Assembly (NCBI RefSeq): GCF_024721175.1
Contig: NZ_CP099399.1
Span: 620,001-684,000 of the forward strand
Length of the DNA: 64,000 nucleotides
Direction of reading: 5' to 3'
From: Rhizobium sp. Pop5
Lineage (GTDB): Bacteria > Pseudomonadota > Alphaproteobacteria > Rhizobiales > Rhizobiaceae
Shown here in pieces: positions 45,327-54,577 of the stretch. Positions within the stretch are counted from its first letter, which is position 1. Each line of letters opens with the position of its first letter. Position numbers and translations under genes: made by a program. Under the pieces are notes generated by a model, which saw only the letters and a list, made by a program, of their open reading frames with translations, was not told the origin of the DNA and ran no database searches.

Positions 45327-45728
45327 ATGAGTCAGTCGAAACGCCCAGGAGTGGCGGAAATACATGTGCCGTTTCGCGATGTCGATATGAATGGCCAAAT
45401 GTTTCTGGCCTCCTATATTTCCTATGCGGAGTCTGCCCTTTCGAGCTTCTGGTCGTCACGCCCCGACGTGGAGGACGAACCGCTCTATAGCGCCAGCAAA
45501 GTGTCCTGCATTCTCCATCGTCCGCTGCACTATCACGAACCGGCCACCTTCACCGCAGCCGTCGACAAGATCGGCGTGCGTTCCATCGGCTTCCTGATTT
45601 CCATAGACACCGGGGAGGAGCGTGCCGCCGAGGTGGAAATCATCTGGCAGGCCCGCGCCCGCGAAGACCAGTCGCCGGCCTCGTTGCCCGAGGAAACGCG
45701 CGACTGGCTTTATGGGTTTTTGGACTAG
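45327..45728 (+). CDS. acyl-CoA thioesterase (4HBT hotdog fold)
   Basis: The 133-residue protein fits the YbgC/4-hydroxybenzoyl-CoA thioesterase-like hotdog family. The N-terminal VPFRDVDMNGQMFLASYISY (about residues 15-34) places the catalytic Asp and Asn/His-type residues in the usual strand-helix order; the common ...DxDxxGHxNNxxY motif is here altered to DVDMNGQMFLASYISY. This altered site could change activity. The final TAG overlaps the TAG of bioY on the other strand (CTAG 45725-45728). The substrate is unknown. Confidence 0.82.
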   Translation: MSQSKRPGVAEIHVPFRDVDMNGQMFLASYISYAESALSSFWSSRPDVEDEPLYSASKVSCILHRPLHYHEPATFTAAVDKIGVRSIGFLISIDTGEERAAEVEIIWQARAREDQSPASLPEETRDWLYGFLD

Positions 45729-46291
45729 GCGCGCGCCGGCAGCAGCGGGTAGCCGACCATGACGGCGCGGCCGAGAAGGGCTGCGACGAAAGCCTTGGTT
45801 ACGTCGCCGGGGAGATAAACCATCGAGCCGACGAAGGCGTTCGAGAAGCCCATGCCGCCGGCTGTCGCCAGATAGGTGATGCCAAAGGCGTAAAGCACGA
45901 CGATGCCGCCGACCATGGCAGCGAGGAAGAAGCTCACCGTCTGCACCAGGCCGGATTGCTGCTCATTGACCAGCCGTTCGCTCAGATAGCCGGTAACGAA
46001 GGCGGCAAAGATCCAGCCGACGAGGAAGCCGGCCGACGGCGAGGCGAAGATGGCAAGGCCGCCGCGGCCGCCGGAAAGTACCGGCTGACCGAAAGCGACC
46101 AGCAACAGCACGATCACCACGGCGAGCGCGCCGCGCCGGGCGCCGAGCACTACGCCGGCCATCATCACGCCGAGCGACTGGGCGGTGATCGGCACCGGAA
46201 TGAAGCCGAGCGTGATCGGCGGCAGCAGGCCGAGGGCCACGATGATCGCGGCAAAGAGGGCGGTAAGAACGAGGTCGCGGGTGCTCATCAT
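45725..46291 (-). CDS. bioY: biotin transporter substrate-binding protein BioY
   Basis: BioY is the membrane S component that binds biotin. The 188 residues have six hydrophobic helices and the family features LGLLPPITLGFIPVPITAQS near residue 20 and GQPVLSGGRGGLAIFASPSA near 68. It follows bioN on the same strand by 21 bases. Start is the first of two tandem ATGs (46291 or 46288). With bioM and bioN it forms the tripartite biotin ECF transporter. Confidence 0.96.
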   Translation of the reverse strand: MMSTRDLVLTALFAAIIVALGLLPPITLGFIPVPITAQSLGVMMAGVVLGARRGALAVVIVLLLVAFGQPVLSGGRGGLAIFASPSAGFLVGWIFAAFVTGYLSERLVNEQQSGLVQTVSFFLAAMVGGIVVLYAFGITYLATAGGMGFSNAFVGSMVYLPGDVTKAFVAALLGRAVMVGYPLLPARA

Positions 46292-46312
46292 GAACTCCGT
46301 AATTTTTAATGG

Positions 46313-46921
46313 TTAATTCCCATGCCGCCGAATGCCGCGCGCGTCAATCGCCGCAGCGACATTATCCGCATCCCTGAGCGTCAGGATGATCAGCGGCGCG
46401 AGCAGCGTGGTTGGCCGGACCTTCAGTCCGCGCGCCTCATGTGCCTCGCGGATTGCTTGATACCGGCCGAGAATTTCCGGCACGAAACGCAGGACGAGCC
46501 CGATGGCCAGGCCGATATCGTCGGCCTGCACCCAACCGGTACGCTCCAGCGGGCGGGCGAGCGCCGTCACCTCGTCGATGAATTGCGCAATGGTCGTCGT
46601 CGCCGTGACGGTGGCGGCCAGAAGCAGCAGCGCCGTCAGTCGCAGCAGCGTCACCACTGCATCGTGCCAGGGGTTGAAGATGAGGTTGAAGAACGCCACG
46701 ATGACGATCGTCAGGAAGATCGGCCGCAGCCGTCTCAACCCGTCCTTCACGGGCATGCCGACCATCCGGCAGACGATTGCCGCCAGCAGCACGGCGACAG
46801 AAAGCAGCGCGATGTTCACGCTGATGAACAGCACGACGCTGACGATCGCAAGCGAAAGCAGCTTTACGCGTGGCGAAAGCCGATGCATTGCGCTGTTGCC
46901 TTCGACATAGAACGACTGCAT
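46313..46921 (-). CDS. bioN: biotin ECF transporter transmembrane protein BioN
   Basis: The 202-residue EcfT-type membrane protein has four or five hydrophobic helices and two coupling-helix Ala-Arg-Gly motifs: REAHEARGLKVRP near residue 150 and AIDARGIRRHG near the end. These helices contact the ATPase. The ATG 46921 overlaps the stop of bioM (ATGA), so translation is coupled. The arrangement bioM-bioN-bioY is typical of rhizobial and other alphaproteobacterial biotin uptake systems. Confidence 0.95.
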   Translation of the reverse strand: MQSFYVEGNSAMHRLSPRVKLLSLAIVSVVLFISVNIALLSVAVLLAAIVCRMVGMPVKDGLRRLRPIFLTIVIVAFFNLIFNPWHDAVVTLLRLTALLLLAATVTATTTIAQFIDEVTALARPLERTGWVQADDIGLAIGLVLRFVPEILGRYQAIREAHEARGLKVRPTTLLAPLIILTLRDADNVAAAIDARGIRRHGN

Positions 46922-47595
46922 CAGAGGACGATCTCCCTGTAGCGGGTGATCGCGTCGGCCGCCGGCGCATCGGCAGCAAGCCGTCCTTCGTGAAACAGCA
47001 GCACCCGCTCGAAACCGGCAATCAGGTCCAGATCGTGAGTGATGACGATGGCGCTTTCCGGGAGCCCGGTGATGATCTTCTCGACCAGCGCCCGATTCTT
47101 GAGGTCCAGTTGGTTGGTGGGTTCGTCCAGGATAAGAATGCTTGGCCCCGTCGCAAGCACCGAGCAGAGGGCCGCTATTTGCAACTCGCCCCCGGAAAGC
47201 TCGTGCGCCCTTCGATCGGCGAGCGTCTGCGCGCCGAAACGGGCGAGCACGCCGTCGACCTTCGCCTCGATCTCCGCCTTGGTGAAGCCGCGTCGCTTCA
47301 ATCCGAAGGCTATGTCGTCCCTGACGATCGGCAGGATGATCTGGTTCTGCGGCGATTGGAAGATGAAGCCGACATCAGGCGCGGCCGTCTTTTCATCGCT
47401 CATGTCGCGGCCGTTGACGATCACCCGCCCGATCGACGGCTTCGTCAATCCGTTGATCAATCGTGCGAAAGTCGTTTTGCCCGAGCCATTGAGCCCGATG
47501 ACGCCGATACGCTTCTCGCCGAGAGCAAGCGTCAGCGGCTCCAGCGCTACCCGTGCTCCGAAACTGACCCCGGCGCCTTCGAAACGAATATCCAA
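46921..47595 (-). CDS. bioM: biotin ECF transporter ATP-binding protein BioM
   Basis: The 224-residue ABC ATPase has the Walker A GLNGSGKTTFARLI near residue 34, a Q-loop (FIFQSPQNQIILP), the ABC signature LSGGELQIAAL near 131 and Walker B SILILDEPTNQLDL near 150. It energises BioNY. It is the first gene of the operon; the 117 bases before it form a divergent region with the YcaQ-type gene. No biotin synthesis genes lie nearby. Confidence 0.95.
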   Translation of the reverse strand: MDIRFEGAGVSFGARVALEPLTLALGEKRIGVIGLNGSGKTTFARLINGLTKPSIGRVIVNGRDMSDEKTAAPDVGFIFQSPQNQIILPIVRDDIAFGLKRRGFTKAEIEAKVDGVLARFGAQTLADRRAHELSGGELQIAALCSVLATGPSILILDEPTNQLDLKNRALVEKIITGLPESAIVITHDLDLIAGFERVLLFHEGRLAADAPAADAITRYREIVL

Positions 47596-47712
47596 ACCAA
47601 TCCTCGCATCCAGAAAGTCCTGCTTCTATACGGGTAATCGAGCATGATGAAAGAGCAAAACACGCTGGCGATATCGGGTGGCTAGGAAGATTTTCCGGAT
47701 TATGATGCGCTC

Positions 47713-48903
47713 ATGACGAATCTGCTTTCCAATTCCGACGCCCGCCGGGTCTTTCTTGCCAAGCAGGGCCTCAGTGCTCCGCCGAACCGTGCTCTGACCA
47801 AAGCCGGGCTGCTGCAGCTCATCCATGATCTGGGTTTCGTGCAGGTGGACAGCATCCAGACGGTGGAGCGGGCGCATCACCAAATCCTGTTTTCCCGCAA
47901 CCAGACCTATAGGCGCGAGCATCTGACCACGCTGCTCGAAAAGGAAGGGGTGCTCTTCGAGCACTGGACGCATGACGCCTCCATTCTGCCGAGCGCCTTC
48001 TTCGTCTATTGGAAGCACAAGTTCAGCCATCAGGAGAAGGTCATCATTGAACGCTGGCGCAAATGGCGCGGCGAGGGCTTCGAGGCGGCGTTCGAGGAGA
48101 CCTATGAGCGGGTGCAGCGCGACGGCGCGATGCTGGCGCGCGACGTCAAGGTCGATGGCCATGTCTCCGGCGGCTGGTGGAATTGGCATCCGAACAAGAC
48201 GGCGCTCGAATATTTCTGGCACATCGGCAAGTTCGCCATCGCCGGCCGCTCGAATTTCCAGAAGATTTATGATCTCACCGAGCGCGTTGTTCCAGCCGAA
48301 TTCCGCGAGCCGGAGGTGAGCCGCGAGGAATTCGTCGACTGGGCCTGCCGCAGCGCTCTCACCCGCCTCGGTTTTGCCACCCATGGCGAAATCGCCGCTT
48401 TCTGGGACCTGGTCTCGCCGGATGAAGCCAAGGCCTGGGTCGCAGCCCATCGCGATGAACTGATCGAGGTGCTGATCGAACCCGTGCTCGACGGCAAGGC
48501 GCGCCCGTCCTGGGCTTTTACAGATTTTCTCTCAACGCTCGACAGCTATCCTGATGCTCCGCCACGTATCCGCGTGCTCAGCCCCTTCGATCCGATGATC
48601 CGCGACCGCAACCGCACCGAACGCCTCTTCGGCTTCTTCTACCGAATCGAGATTTTCGTGCCGGAGCCGAAGCGCGAATACGGCTATTATGTCTTCCCGC
48701 TGCTCGAAGGCGACCGGCTGATCGGCCGCATCGATATGAAGGCGGATCGGAAGAAATCGACGCTCGATGTCAGGCGGCTCTGGCTGGAGCCGGGCGTCAA
48801 GCCTTCGGCCGGGCGACTGGAGAAGCTTGAGGCGGAGCTGGACCGGCTGGCGCGGTTTGCTGGTGTCGAGAGGGTCGTGTTTCTGGAGGGGTGGAGAGGA
48901 TAA
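47713..48903 (+). CDS. YcaQ-family DNA glycosylase (winged-helix)
   Basis: The 396-residue protein matches the YcaQ/AlkX family (HTH_42), with SNSDARRVFLAKQGL near residue 5, DLGFVQVDSIQTVERAHHQI near 39 and FEHWTHDASILPSAFFVYW near 82. The Gln-x-Asp (QVD) residues are the catalytic motif of these glycosylases, which unhook interstrand DNA crosslinks and alkylated bases. Length is near family standard. It is divergent from bioM. A GC-rich perfect hairpin follows the stop. Confidence 0.88.
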   Translation: MTNLLSNSDARRVFLAKQGLSAPPNRALTKAGLLQLIHDLGFVQVDSIQTVERAHHQILFSRNQTYRREHLTTLLEKEGVLFEHWTHDASILPSAFFVYWKHKFSHQEKVIIERWRKWRGEGFEAAFEETYERVQRDGAMLARDVKVDGHVSGGWWNWHPNKTALEYFWHIGKFAIAGRSNFQKIYDLTERVVPAEFREPEVSREEFVDWACRSALTRLGFATHGEIAAFWDLVSPDEAKAWVAAHRDELIEVLIEPVLDGKARPSWAFTDFLSTLDSYPDAPPRIRVLSPFDPMIRDRNRTERLFGFFYRIEIFVPEPKREYGYYVFPLLEGDRLIGRIDMKADRKKSTLDVRRLWLEPGVKPSAGRLEKLEAELDRLARFAGVERVVFLEGWRG

Positions 48904-48958
48904 TCTCGTCCGATAGTCCTGCTCCGGCTAGTGAGAGCGGCAGGGCGCTGCGACATAC

Positions 48959-48983
48959 CCCTTCTCCCCGCTGGGGAGAAGGG
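48959..48983. repeat. GC-rich palindrome between convergent YcaQ and ribB genes
   Basis: CCCTTCTCCCC (48959-48969) and GGGGAGAAGGG (48973-48983) form a perfect 11-base-pair stem with GCT loop. A shorter relative occurs inside the RIME-like element at 39691-39710. It may be a repeat fragment and may also act as a terminator, though no T-run follows. Confidence 0.65.
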
Positions 48984-48991
48984 AAAAGCCC

Positions 48992-50095
48992 TCAGCAGAT
49001 CTCCGTCTTGCTGATCTTGATGCCGAAGCCTTCCAGGCCGACATAGTGCCGCTCGCGGCTGGCAAGCAGCTTGATCGAACCGACGCCGAGGTCTTTCAGA
49101 ATCTGCGCGCCCAGGCCGATTTCCAGCCATTCGCTCTCGCGCGTCTGCGCCTCAGCATGGCCTTCGCGGCCTTGGCTGCGGGCCTTGCGGCCATTGTCGT
49201 AGTGACCGACGCCGACCGACCCCTCGCGCAGATAGACGATGACGCCGCGGCCTTCCTCGGCGATCTTCTTCATGTAGAAATCCACAGGGCTATTCTTGCC
49301 GAAGAGATCTTCCGCGACATTCTCCGGATGCAGGCGCACCGGGATGTCGACGCCGTCGCGGATGTCGCCGAAGACGACGGCGAGGTGCTGCATCGGATCC
49401 CAGGGAAGAGAATAGGTATGGGCCTTGGCCTTGCCGAATGACGTTTCGATGTCGAAGCTCGCGCCGTGTTCGACCAGTGTTTCCTTGCGCTGGCGATAGG
49501 CGATGAGATCGGCGACAGAGAGGAGCTTCAGCCCGTGCTTTTCGGCGAATTCGACCACCTGCGGCCCGCGTGTGACGGTGCCGTCATCATTGACCAGTTC
49601 TGAGATGACGCCGATCGGTGGCAGGCCGGCAAGTTTGCAGAGGTCGACGGCTGCCTCGGTATGGCCTGAACGCATCAGCACGCCGCCCTCGCGGGAGACG
49701 AGCGGGAAGATATGGCCAGGACGGACGAAATCGGAAGCCCCGGCATTGGGATTGGCCAGGTTGCGCACCGTCAGCGTACGGTCGTCGGCCGAGATGCCGG
49801 TCGTGGTGCCGTGTTTGAAATCGACCGAAACCGTGAAGGCCGTCGTATGGGCGGAATCGTTTTCCGCCACCATGGCGTTGAGGTTGAGGCGCTTGGCCTC
49901 CTCTTTCGGCATCGGCGCGCAGACGATGCCCGAGGTATGGCGCACGATGAAGGCCATCTTTTCCGACGTGGCGTGCACGGCGGCAACGATCAGGTCGCCC
50001 TCGTTCTCGCGGTCGTCGTCGTCCATGACGACGACGATTTCGCCGGCCTCGAAGGCCCTGATGGCGTCGACGACGCGCTTCTGGTCATAAGACAT
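48992..50095 (-). CDS. ribB: 3,4-dihydroxy-2-butanone-4-phosphate synthase with degenerate RibA-like half (RibBX)
   Basis: The 367-residue protein has an intact RibB half (about 1-205), with VVMDDDDRENEGDLIVAA near residue 22, the active-site GHTEAAVDLCKLAG near 144 and IGVISELVNDDGT near 162. It makes the four-carbon unit for riboflavin from ribulose-5-phosphate. The C-terminal half is GTP cyclohydrolase II-like, but the zinc-binding Cys residues (normally in HSECLTGD and RCDCGFQ) are missing; RLHPENVAEDLF stands there. GCHII activity is therefore unlikely. It is followed upstream by aroC (nine-base gap), so the two probably form one transcript. No FMN riboswitch is present. Confidence 0.93.
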   Translation of the reverse strand: MSYDQKRVVDAIRAFEAGEIVVVMDDDDRENEGDLIVAAVHATSEKMAFIVRHTSGIVCAPMPKEEAKRLNLNAMVAENDSAHTTAFTVSVDFKHGTTTGISADDRTLTVRNLANPNAGASDFVRPGHIFPLVSREGGVLMRSGHTEAAVDLCKLAGLPPIGVISELVNDDGTVTRGPQVVEFAEKHGLKLLSVADLIAYRQRKETLVEHGASFDIETSFGKAKAHTYSLPWDPMQHLAVVFGDIRDGVDIPVRLHPENVAEDLFGKNSPVDFYMKKIAEEGRGVIVYLREGSVGVGHYDNGRKARSQGREGHAEAQTRESEWLEIGLGAQILKDLGVGSIKLLASRERHYVGLEGFGIKISKTEIC

Positions 50096-50104
50096 GCGGC
50101 GCTC

Positions 50105-51202
50105 CTATTTCAGCCGGCCGGTCTGGCCGCGGTCGCGAAGATAGTGATCGGCGATGGCGCACGCGACCATCGCCTCGCCGATCGGCACGGCGCGGATGCC
50201 GACGCAGGGATCGTGCCGGCCCTTGGTGCGCACGTCGACATTCTTGCCATCGGCGTCGATCGACTGGCGCTCGGTCAGGATCGAGGAAGTCGGCTTGACA
50301 GCGAAGCGCGCCACGATCGGCTGCCCGGTGGAGATGCCACCGAGAATACCGCCTGCATTGTTGGAAAGGAAGATCGGCGTGCCGTCATTGCCCATGCGCA
50401 TCTCGTCGGCATTGTCTTCGCCTGAGGTTTCGGCAGCGGCAAAACCATTGCCGATCTCGACACCCTTGACGGCGTTGATCGACATCAGCAGCGAGGCGAT
50501 GTCCTGGTCGAGCTTGGCATAGATCGGCGCGCCGAGGCCGGCCGGCACGCCTTCGGCGATCACTTCGACGACCGCTCCGATCGAGGAGCCGGCTTTGCGG
50601 ATGCCGTCGAGATATTCCTCCCAGACGGGCACGATCGCTGCATCAGGCGAAAAGAACGGGTTCTGCCCGACCTGGTCCCAATCCCAGTTGCGCCGGTCGA
50701 TCTTGTGCTTGCCGATCTGTACCAAGGCGCCGCGCACGGTGACGCCCGGCACGACGAGCCGGGCGATGCCGCCGGCAGCGACCCGTGCAGCGGTCTCGCG
50801 CGCCGAGGAGCGGCCGCCGCCGCGATAATCGCGAATGCCGTATTTGAGGTCATAGGTATAGTCGGCATGGCCGGGGCGATATTGCCTGGCGATCTCGCCG
50901 TAATCCTTGGAGCGCTGATCGGTGTTTTCGATCAGCATGGAGATCGGCGTGCCGGTTGATGTCATCGTCTCGCCGTCGGCATCCAGCATCACGCCGGACA
51001 GCACCTTGACGAGATCATCCTCGCGCCGCTGCGTCACGAAGCGGGATTGCCCCGGCTTGCGCTTGTCCAGCCAGACCTGCAGGTCCTCGAGCTTGAAGCG
51101 CAGCCCCGGAGGGCAGCCGTCGACGACGCAGCCGAGCGCCGGACCATGGCTTTCGCCCCAGGTGGTTACACGGAAGAGATGACCGAATGTATTGTGCGAC
51201 AT
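50105..51202 (-). CDS. aroC: chorismate synthase
   Basis: AroC makes chorismate from 5-enolpyruvylshikimate-3-phosphate, needing reduced FMN. The 365 residues contain the signatures [19 protein letters not shown] near residue 10, [20 protein letters not shown] near 104 (with key [11 protein letters not shown]) and the FAVKPTSS segment near 310. ATG 51202 (MSHNTFG) begins the conserved sequence; the in-frame region up to 51268 is nonhomologous. It is joined to ribB, an FMN-precursor gene, which is functionally sensible because the enzyme uses FMNH2. Confidence 0.97.
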   Translation of the reverse strand: MSHNTFGHLFRVTTWGESHGPALGCVVDGCPPGLRFKLEDLQVWLDKRKPGQSRFVTQRREDDLVKVLSGVMLDADGETMTSTGTPISMLIENTDQRSKDYGEIARQYRPGHADYTYDLKYGIRDYRGGGRSSARETAARVAAGGIARLVVPGVTVRGALVQIGKHKIDRRNWDWDQVGQNPFFSPDAAIVPVWEEYLDGIRKAGSSIGAVVEVIAEGVPAGLGAPIYAKLDQDIASLLMSINAVKGVEIGNGFAAAETSGEDNADEMRMGNDGTPIFLSNNAGGILGGISTGQPIVARFAVKPTSSILTERQSIDADGKNVDVRTKGRHDPCVGIRAVPIGEAMVACAIADHYLRDRGQTGRLK

Positions 51203-51409
51203 GTGTTCCCACGGTGGCGCCATGGCCGGTCGCCGCCGGCCGCGCCATTGCTTGAAAAGGCGCGACACTCATAGGCCAAAAAACCGTCGAGGCAAAAGCC
51301 TTTCTTTGCGTCAAACCGGCCGCGGCGGAAATGCTGTTTCCGTCCTTTGTGAACGATGAACGGGACTAGCTTCTTTCCGCGAGCGGGAAGTTAGACCGGC
51401 AGGTTGCGA

Positions 51410-54400
51410 TCATGAGGCCACCCGCCATCCCGTCCCGGTCGCTTCCGCGGTGAAATCGTCGAAGGAAAGCGGCCGCGAGAAGGCATAGCCCTGCAGGATG
51501 TCGCAGCCGAGATCGCGCAGCAGTTCGGCATGCGCTGCAGTCTCAACGCCTTCGGCCACCGTCTCGACGCCGAGCGAACGGGCGATATCGATGATCGAGC
51601 TGACCAGCGCGCGCTCCTGCGAAGATCCGATGATCGGCTGCACCAGTTGGCGATCGATCTTCAACCGCTTGGGTTTCAGCTTCAACAGGCTGACGATCGA
51701 CGTATGGCCGGTGCCGAAATCGTCGATCTCGATGTCGATGCCGAGTGCTTTGATGCGTTCGAGATTGTGCGAAACCACATCCTCGCTCTCGTCGAGAAAG
51801 ATCGATTCCACCAGTTCGAAGGAGAGTTCGCCCGGACGAATATGCAGACCGGCAAGGGATTCCAACAGGCTGCCATCATGCAGCCGCCGCGCCGAAACAT
51901 TGACGGAGACCTTGGGAACGTCGATGCCGCGCCCCGCCCAGCGTATCTTGTCGCGCAGCGCCGTTTCGAGGACGATCCGGTCGAGGGTTTGCACGACATT
52001 GATCTCGCTGGCGATGCGCAGGAACTTGTCGGGCGAAAGCAGCCCCTTGGACGGATGTGTCCAGCGTACCAACGCTTCCACACCCGTTAGTTCCATCGTG
52101 CGGGCCGAGAATTGCGGCTGGTACCAGGCGGTGAATTCGCCATTCTCGATGCCGGCGAGGATCTCGTCGGCCGTGCGCTTGGTGTTGACGATATCGGCCT
52201 GGAGATTGTGATTGAAGAATTCGAAGCGGTTGCGACCCATGCTCTTGGCGCGGTAGAGCGCAATATCGGCATTGATCAGCACCTTGCGCGCATCGACATG
52301 AATGCCGTTGGCGAGCGCCACGCCGATCGACACGCCGCAGCGGCAGGAGAAGCCCTGAAAATCGATCGGCTGGCGCATCTCTTCGATGATCCGCGTCGAG
52401 AGTTCGGCCATTTCCGTGTCGCCGACGTCAAGCGCGAGGATGACGAATTCGTCCCCGCCGATGCGCGCGACGACGTCGCTGCCGCGAACGTTCTTGGCAA
52501 GCACTTTGGAGGCGTGCACGAGCATCGCATCGCCGGCGGCATGGCCGAGCGTGTCGTTGATTTCCTTGAAGCGGTCGAGGTCGATGTGCAGGATCGCAAA
52601 TTTCTGGCGCTGCCCGCGACCGTCGCGAGTGAGGTTTGCCAGTGCGATGTCGAGCTTGCGGCGATTGGCGAGCCCGGTCAGCGGGTCGTGCAGCGAATTA
52701 TGCTCGATCCTGTTCTTGGCGAGCTCGAGCTCGATATTCTTGGCGACCGCCTCGTCCTTGGCGGCTTTCAGCCGGATCGTCATCAGCACGTCTTCGGTGG
52801 CATCCAGGGCGATGCCCATAATCTTCATCTCGCCGCTTGCCGTCTGGTGGACCTTGCCGACCGAGCGGACATATCGAACCGAACCGTCATCGACGATTAC
52901 GCGGCAGACGAGGGTATGGGTATCGCCGCTCTGCTTGAAGTAACGGGCGCTCTCGAGCGCCAGGCCGCGGTCATCAGGATGGATGCGGCTGAGCCAGATT
53001 TCCTCGGTCATGAATCCGTTGCGGGGAGGGAGGCCGTAGAGCTCGTGCATCCGTTCATTCCAGATCGAGCCGCCTCGACCGGGCCGTGCCTCCCATATGC
53101 CGCACTGGTAGGAATTGAGCGCCAGGTCGAGCCGGCTCGAGAGCTCGGCGAGCTGCCCTTCGCGGCTCGAGAGTTCTTCCAGCGCCAGCTCGAGTTCGGC
53201 ATTCTTGACTTCGCTCGTATCCTTGGCCTTGCGCAGCGTGTCGGTGGTCTCGGCATCGGCGGTTACGTCCCAGACGATGCCGATCGTCTTGCCGGCGCCG
53301 CCGGCATCCGTATAGACGGCGCCGACCGAGCGCAGGTAGCGGATGCCCCCGTCGGCAAGCATGATGCGGTATTGGCCCGTGCAGGCAGCGCCGGCGATGC
53401 TGCAGCTGAAGAAATGCACTTCGGCAACCTCACGGTCCTCAGGCACGATCGCCGCCAGCCATTCGTCGAGCGGCCAACTGCCTTCCCTCGCCGGCTTGCC
53501 GTGCAAGGCCGCGGCGCGCGCGTCCCAGAGCAGGCTGCTCGAATGATCCTGCAGCTCCCAGATGCCGATATTCGAGGATTCAAGCGCGAGATTGAGCCGC
53601 TGCGACAGTTCCAGCAGTTTCGCTTCACGCGCCACCAGCTCGGTGATGTTGCGGTTGCGCTCGCCGAGCAGGAGTGTGGCAAAGAAGATGGGGATGATGA
53701 TGATGCAGCTGGCGGCGGCGACGATCAGGCGCAGTTCAGTGCGGTTTTCGGGTATTGCCTCCCAGCCGCTGCTCGGGACGGCGGAAAGCTCCCATCTGCC
53801 GCCGGCAAAGCCGATCTCCCGGTGCACCGGATCCTCGTCGTAAATACCGGGGGAGCCGAAGAACGGCGTCGACGCGACGGCCGGCGAGATATCCCTGATG
53901 GCAATCGAAAGATGGTCAAGATGCGCGTAGCGTTCCTGGTTCTCGCGGTTAAGGGCGGCCTTCAGCCCTGTCGCCTCGTAGAACATGTCTTGGTCGATGA
54001 CGACCTCGACCGCGCCCCAGATCTGCCGCTCGCCTTTCTCTCTGACGAAAACCGGAAAGAAGATGGCAAAGGCATCGCGGCCGTCGGTCTTGATCGGCCC
54101 GTAAAAGCGCGCCGATTGATCGCCGGCCGCATGCGTGATCGCCTGGCGTGAGAAGAGGGGCTCGCGCACGTCATGGCCGATTCGCTCATTGTCGGACTGC
54201 GGCGGGTAGATGCTGCTAACGATGAAGTCGGGTGCGACGGCGATATGAACGAAAGACGGGTTCTGGATCAGCAGCCAGTTGATCTGGCGCTCCATCTCCT
54301 CGCTGTTTGCAGCGCTGCTGACGGAAATCAGGTTCGACAGATCACGGACGATGCTGAGGTCCATATTGATCTGCGCCATGACGCGGGTGCGGATGAGATT

Positions 54401-54577
54401 CGTCTCGTTTTCGGTGCGGATGTGAAGTTCGCGCATATAAGACGCAGTATTGGCGCGGTCGAGTCCGACGCCGATCATGATGACGACGAGGGCAACAAGC
54501 GACGAAACCAGAAACGAAACGCGAGTATTCTTCAACACGCGCCGCAACTGCTTGCTGTCGCCGAGCCTGGATAGCAA
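51410..54577 (-). CDS. CHASE-PAS-PAS-GGDEF-EAL cyclic-di-GMP protein
   Basis: The 1,055-residue protein has a membrane helix at about 22-40, a periplasmic CHASE-type sensor (about 45-280), a second helix (about 282-303), two PAS domains (about 325-440 and 470-590), a GGDEF diguanylate cyclase (RIGGDEFVILAL, GGDEF at 707-711) and an EAL phosphodiesterase (GVEALVRWTH, EAL at 834-836). Both catalytic signatures are intact, so it may make or break c-di-GMP depending on its inputs. The start is TTG 54577, with GGGAG seven bases before it; no better in-frame ATG was found. A short gap separates it from aroC. Confidence 0.93.
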   Translation of the reverse strand: MLSRLGDSKQLRRVLKNTRVSFLVSSLVALVVIMIGVGLDRANTASYMRELHIRTENETNLIRTRVMAQINMDLSIVRDLSNLISVSSAANSEEMERQINWLLIQNPSFVHIAVAPDFIVSSIYPPQSDNERIGHDVREPLFSRQAITHAAGDQSARFYGPIKTDGRDAFAIFFPVFVREKGERQIWGAVEVVIDQDMFYEATGLKAALNRENQERYAHLDHLSIAIRDISPAVASTPFFGSPGIYDEDPVHREIGFAGGRWELSAVPSSGWEAIPENRTELRLIVAAASCIIIIPIFFATLLLGERNRNITELVAREAKLLELSQRLNLALESSNIGIWELQDHSSSLLWDARAAALHGKPAREGSWPLDEWLAAIVPEDREVAEVHFFSCSIAGAACTGQYRIMLADGGIRYLRSVGAVYTDAGGAGKTIGIVWDVTADAETTDTLRKAKDTSEVKNAELELALEELSSREGQLAELSSRLDLALNSYQCGIWEARPGRGGSIWNERMHELYGLPPRNGFMTEEIWLSRIHPDDRGLALESARYFKQSGDTHTLVCRVIVDDGSVRYVRSVGKVHQTASGEMKIMGIALDATEDVLMTIRLKAAKDEAVAKNIELELAKNRIEHNSLHDPLTGLANRRKLDIALANLTRDGRGQRQKFAILHIDLDRFKEINDTLGHAAGDAMLVHASKVLAKNVRGSDVVARIGGDEFVILALDVGDTEMAELSTRIIEEMRQPIDFQGFSCRCGVSIGVALANGIHVDARKVLINADIALYRAKSMGRNRFEFFNHNLQADIVNTKRTADEILAGIENGEFTAWYQPQFSARTMELTGVEALVRWTHPSKGLLSPDKFLRIASEINVVQTLDRIVLETALRDKIRWAGRGIDVPKVSVNVSARRLHDGSLLESLAGLHIRPGELSFELVESIFLDESEDVVSHNLERIKALGIDIEIDDFGTGHTSIVSLLKLKPKRLKIDRQLVQPIIGSSQERALVSSIIDIARSLGVETVAEGVETAAHAELLRDLGCDILQGYAFSRPLSFDDFTAEATGTGWRVAS

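Noticed and set aside
50096..50104. FMN riboswitch before ribB
   Set aside because: Only nine bases separate ribB from aroC, too few for the aptamer, and no FMN-type conserved sequence occurs upstream of aroC.
52112..54151. 679-codon plus-strand frame opposite the GGDEF-EAL gene
   Set aside because: It is a shadow of the c-di-GMP gene; no motifs and unusual composition.
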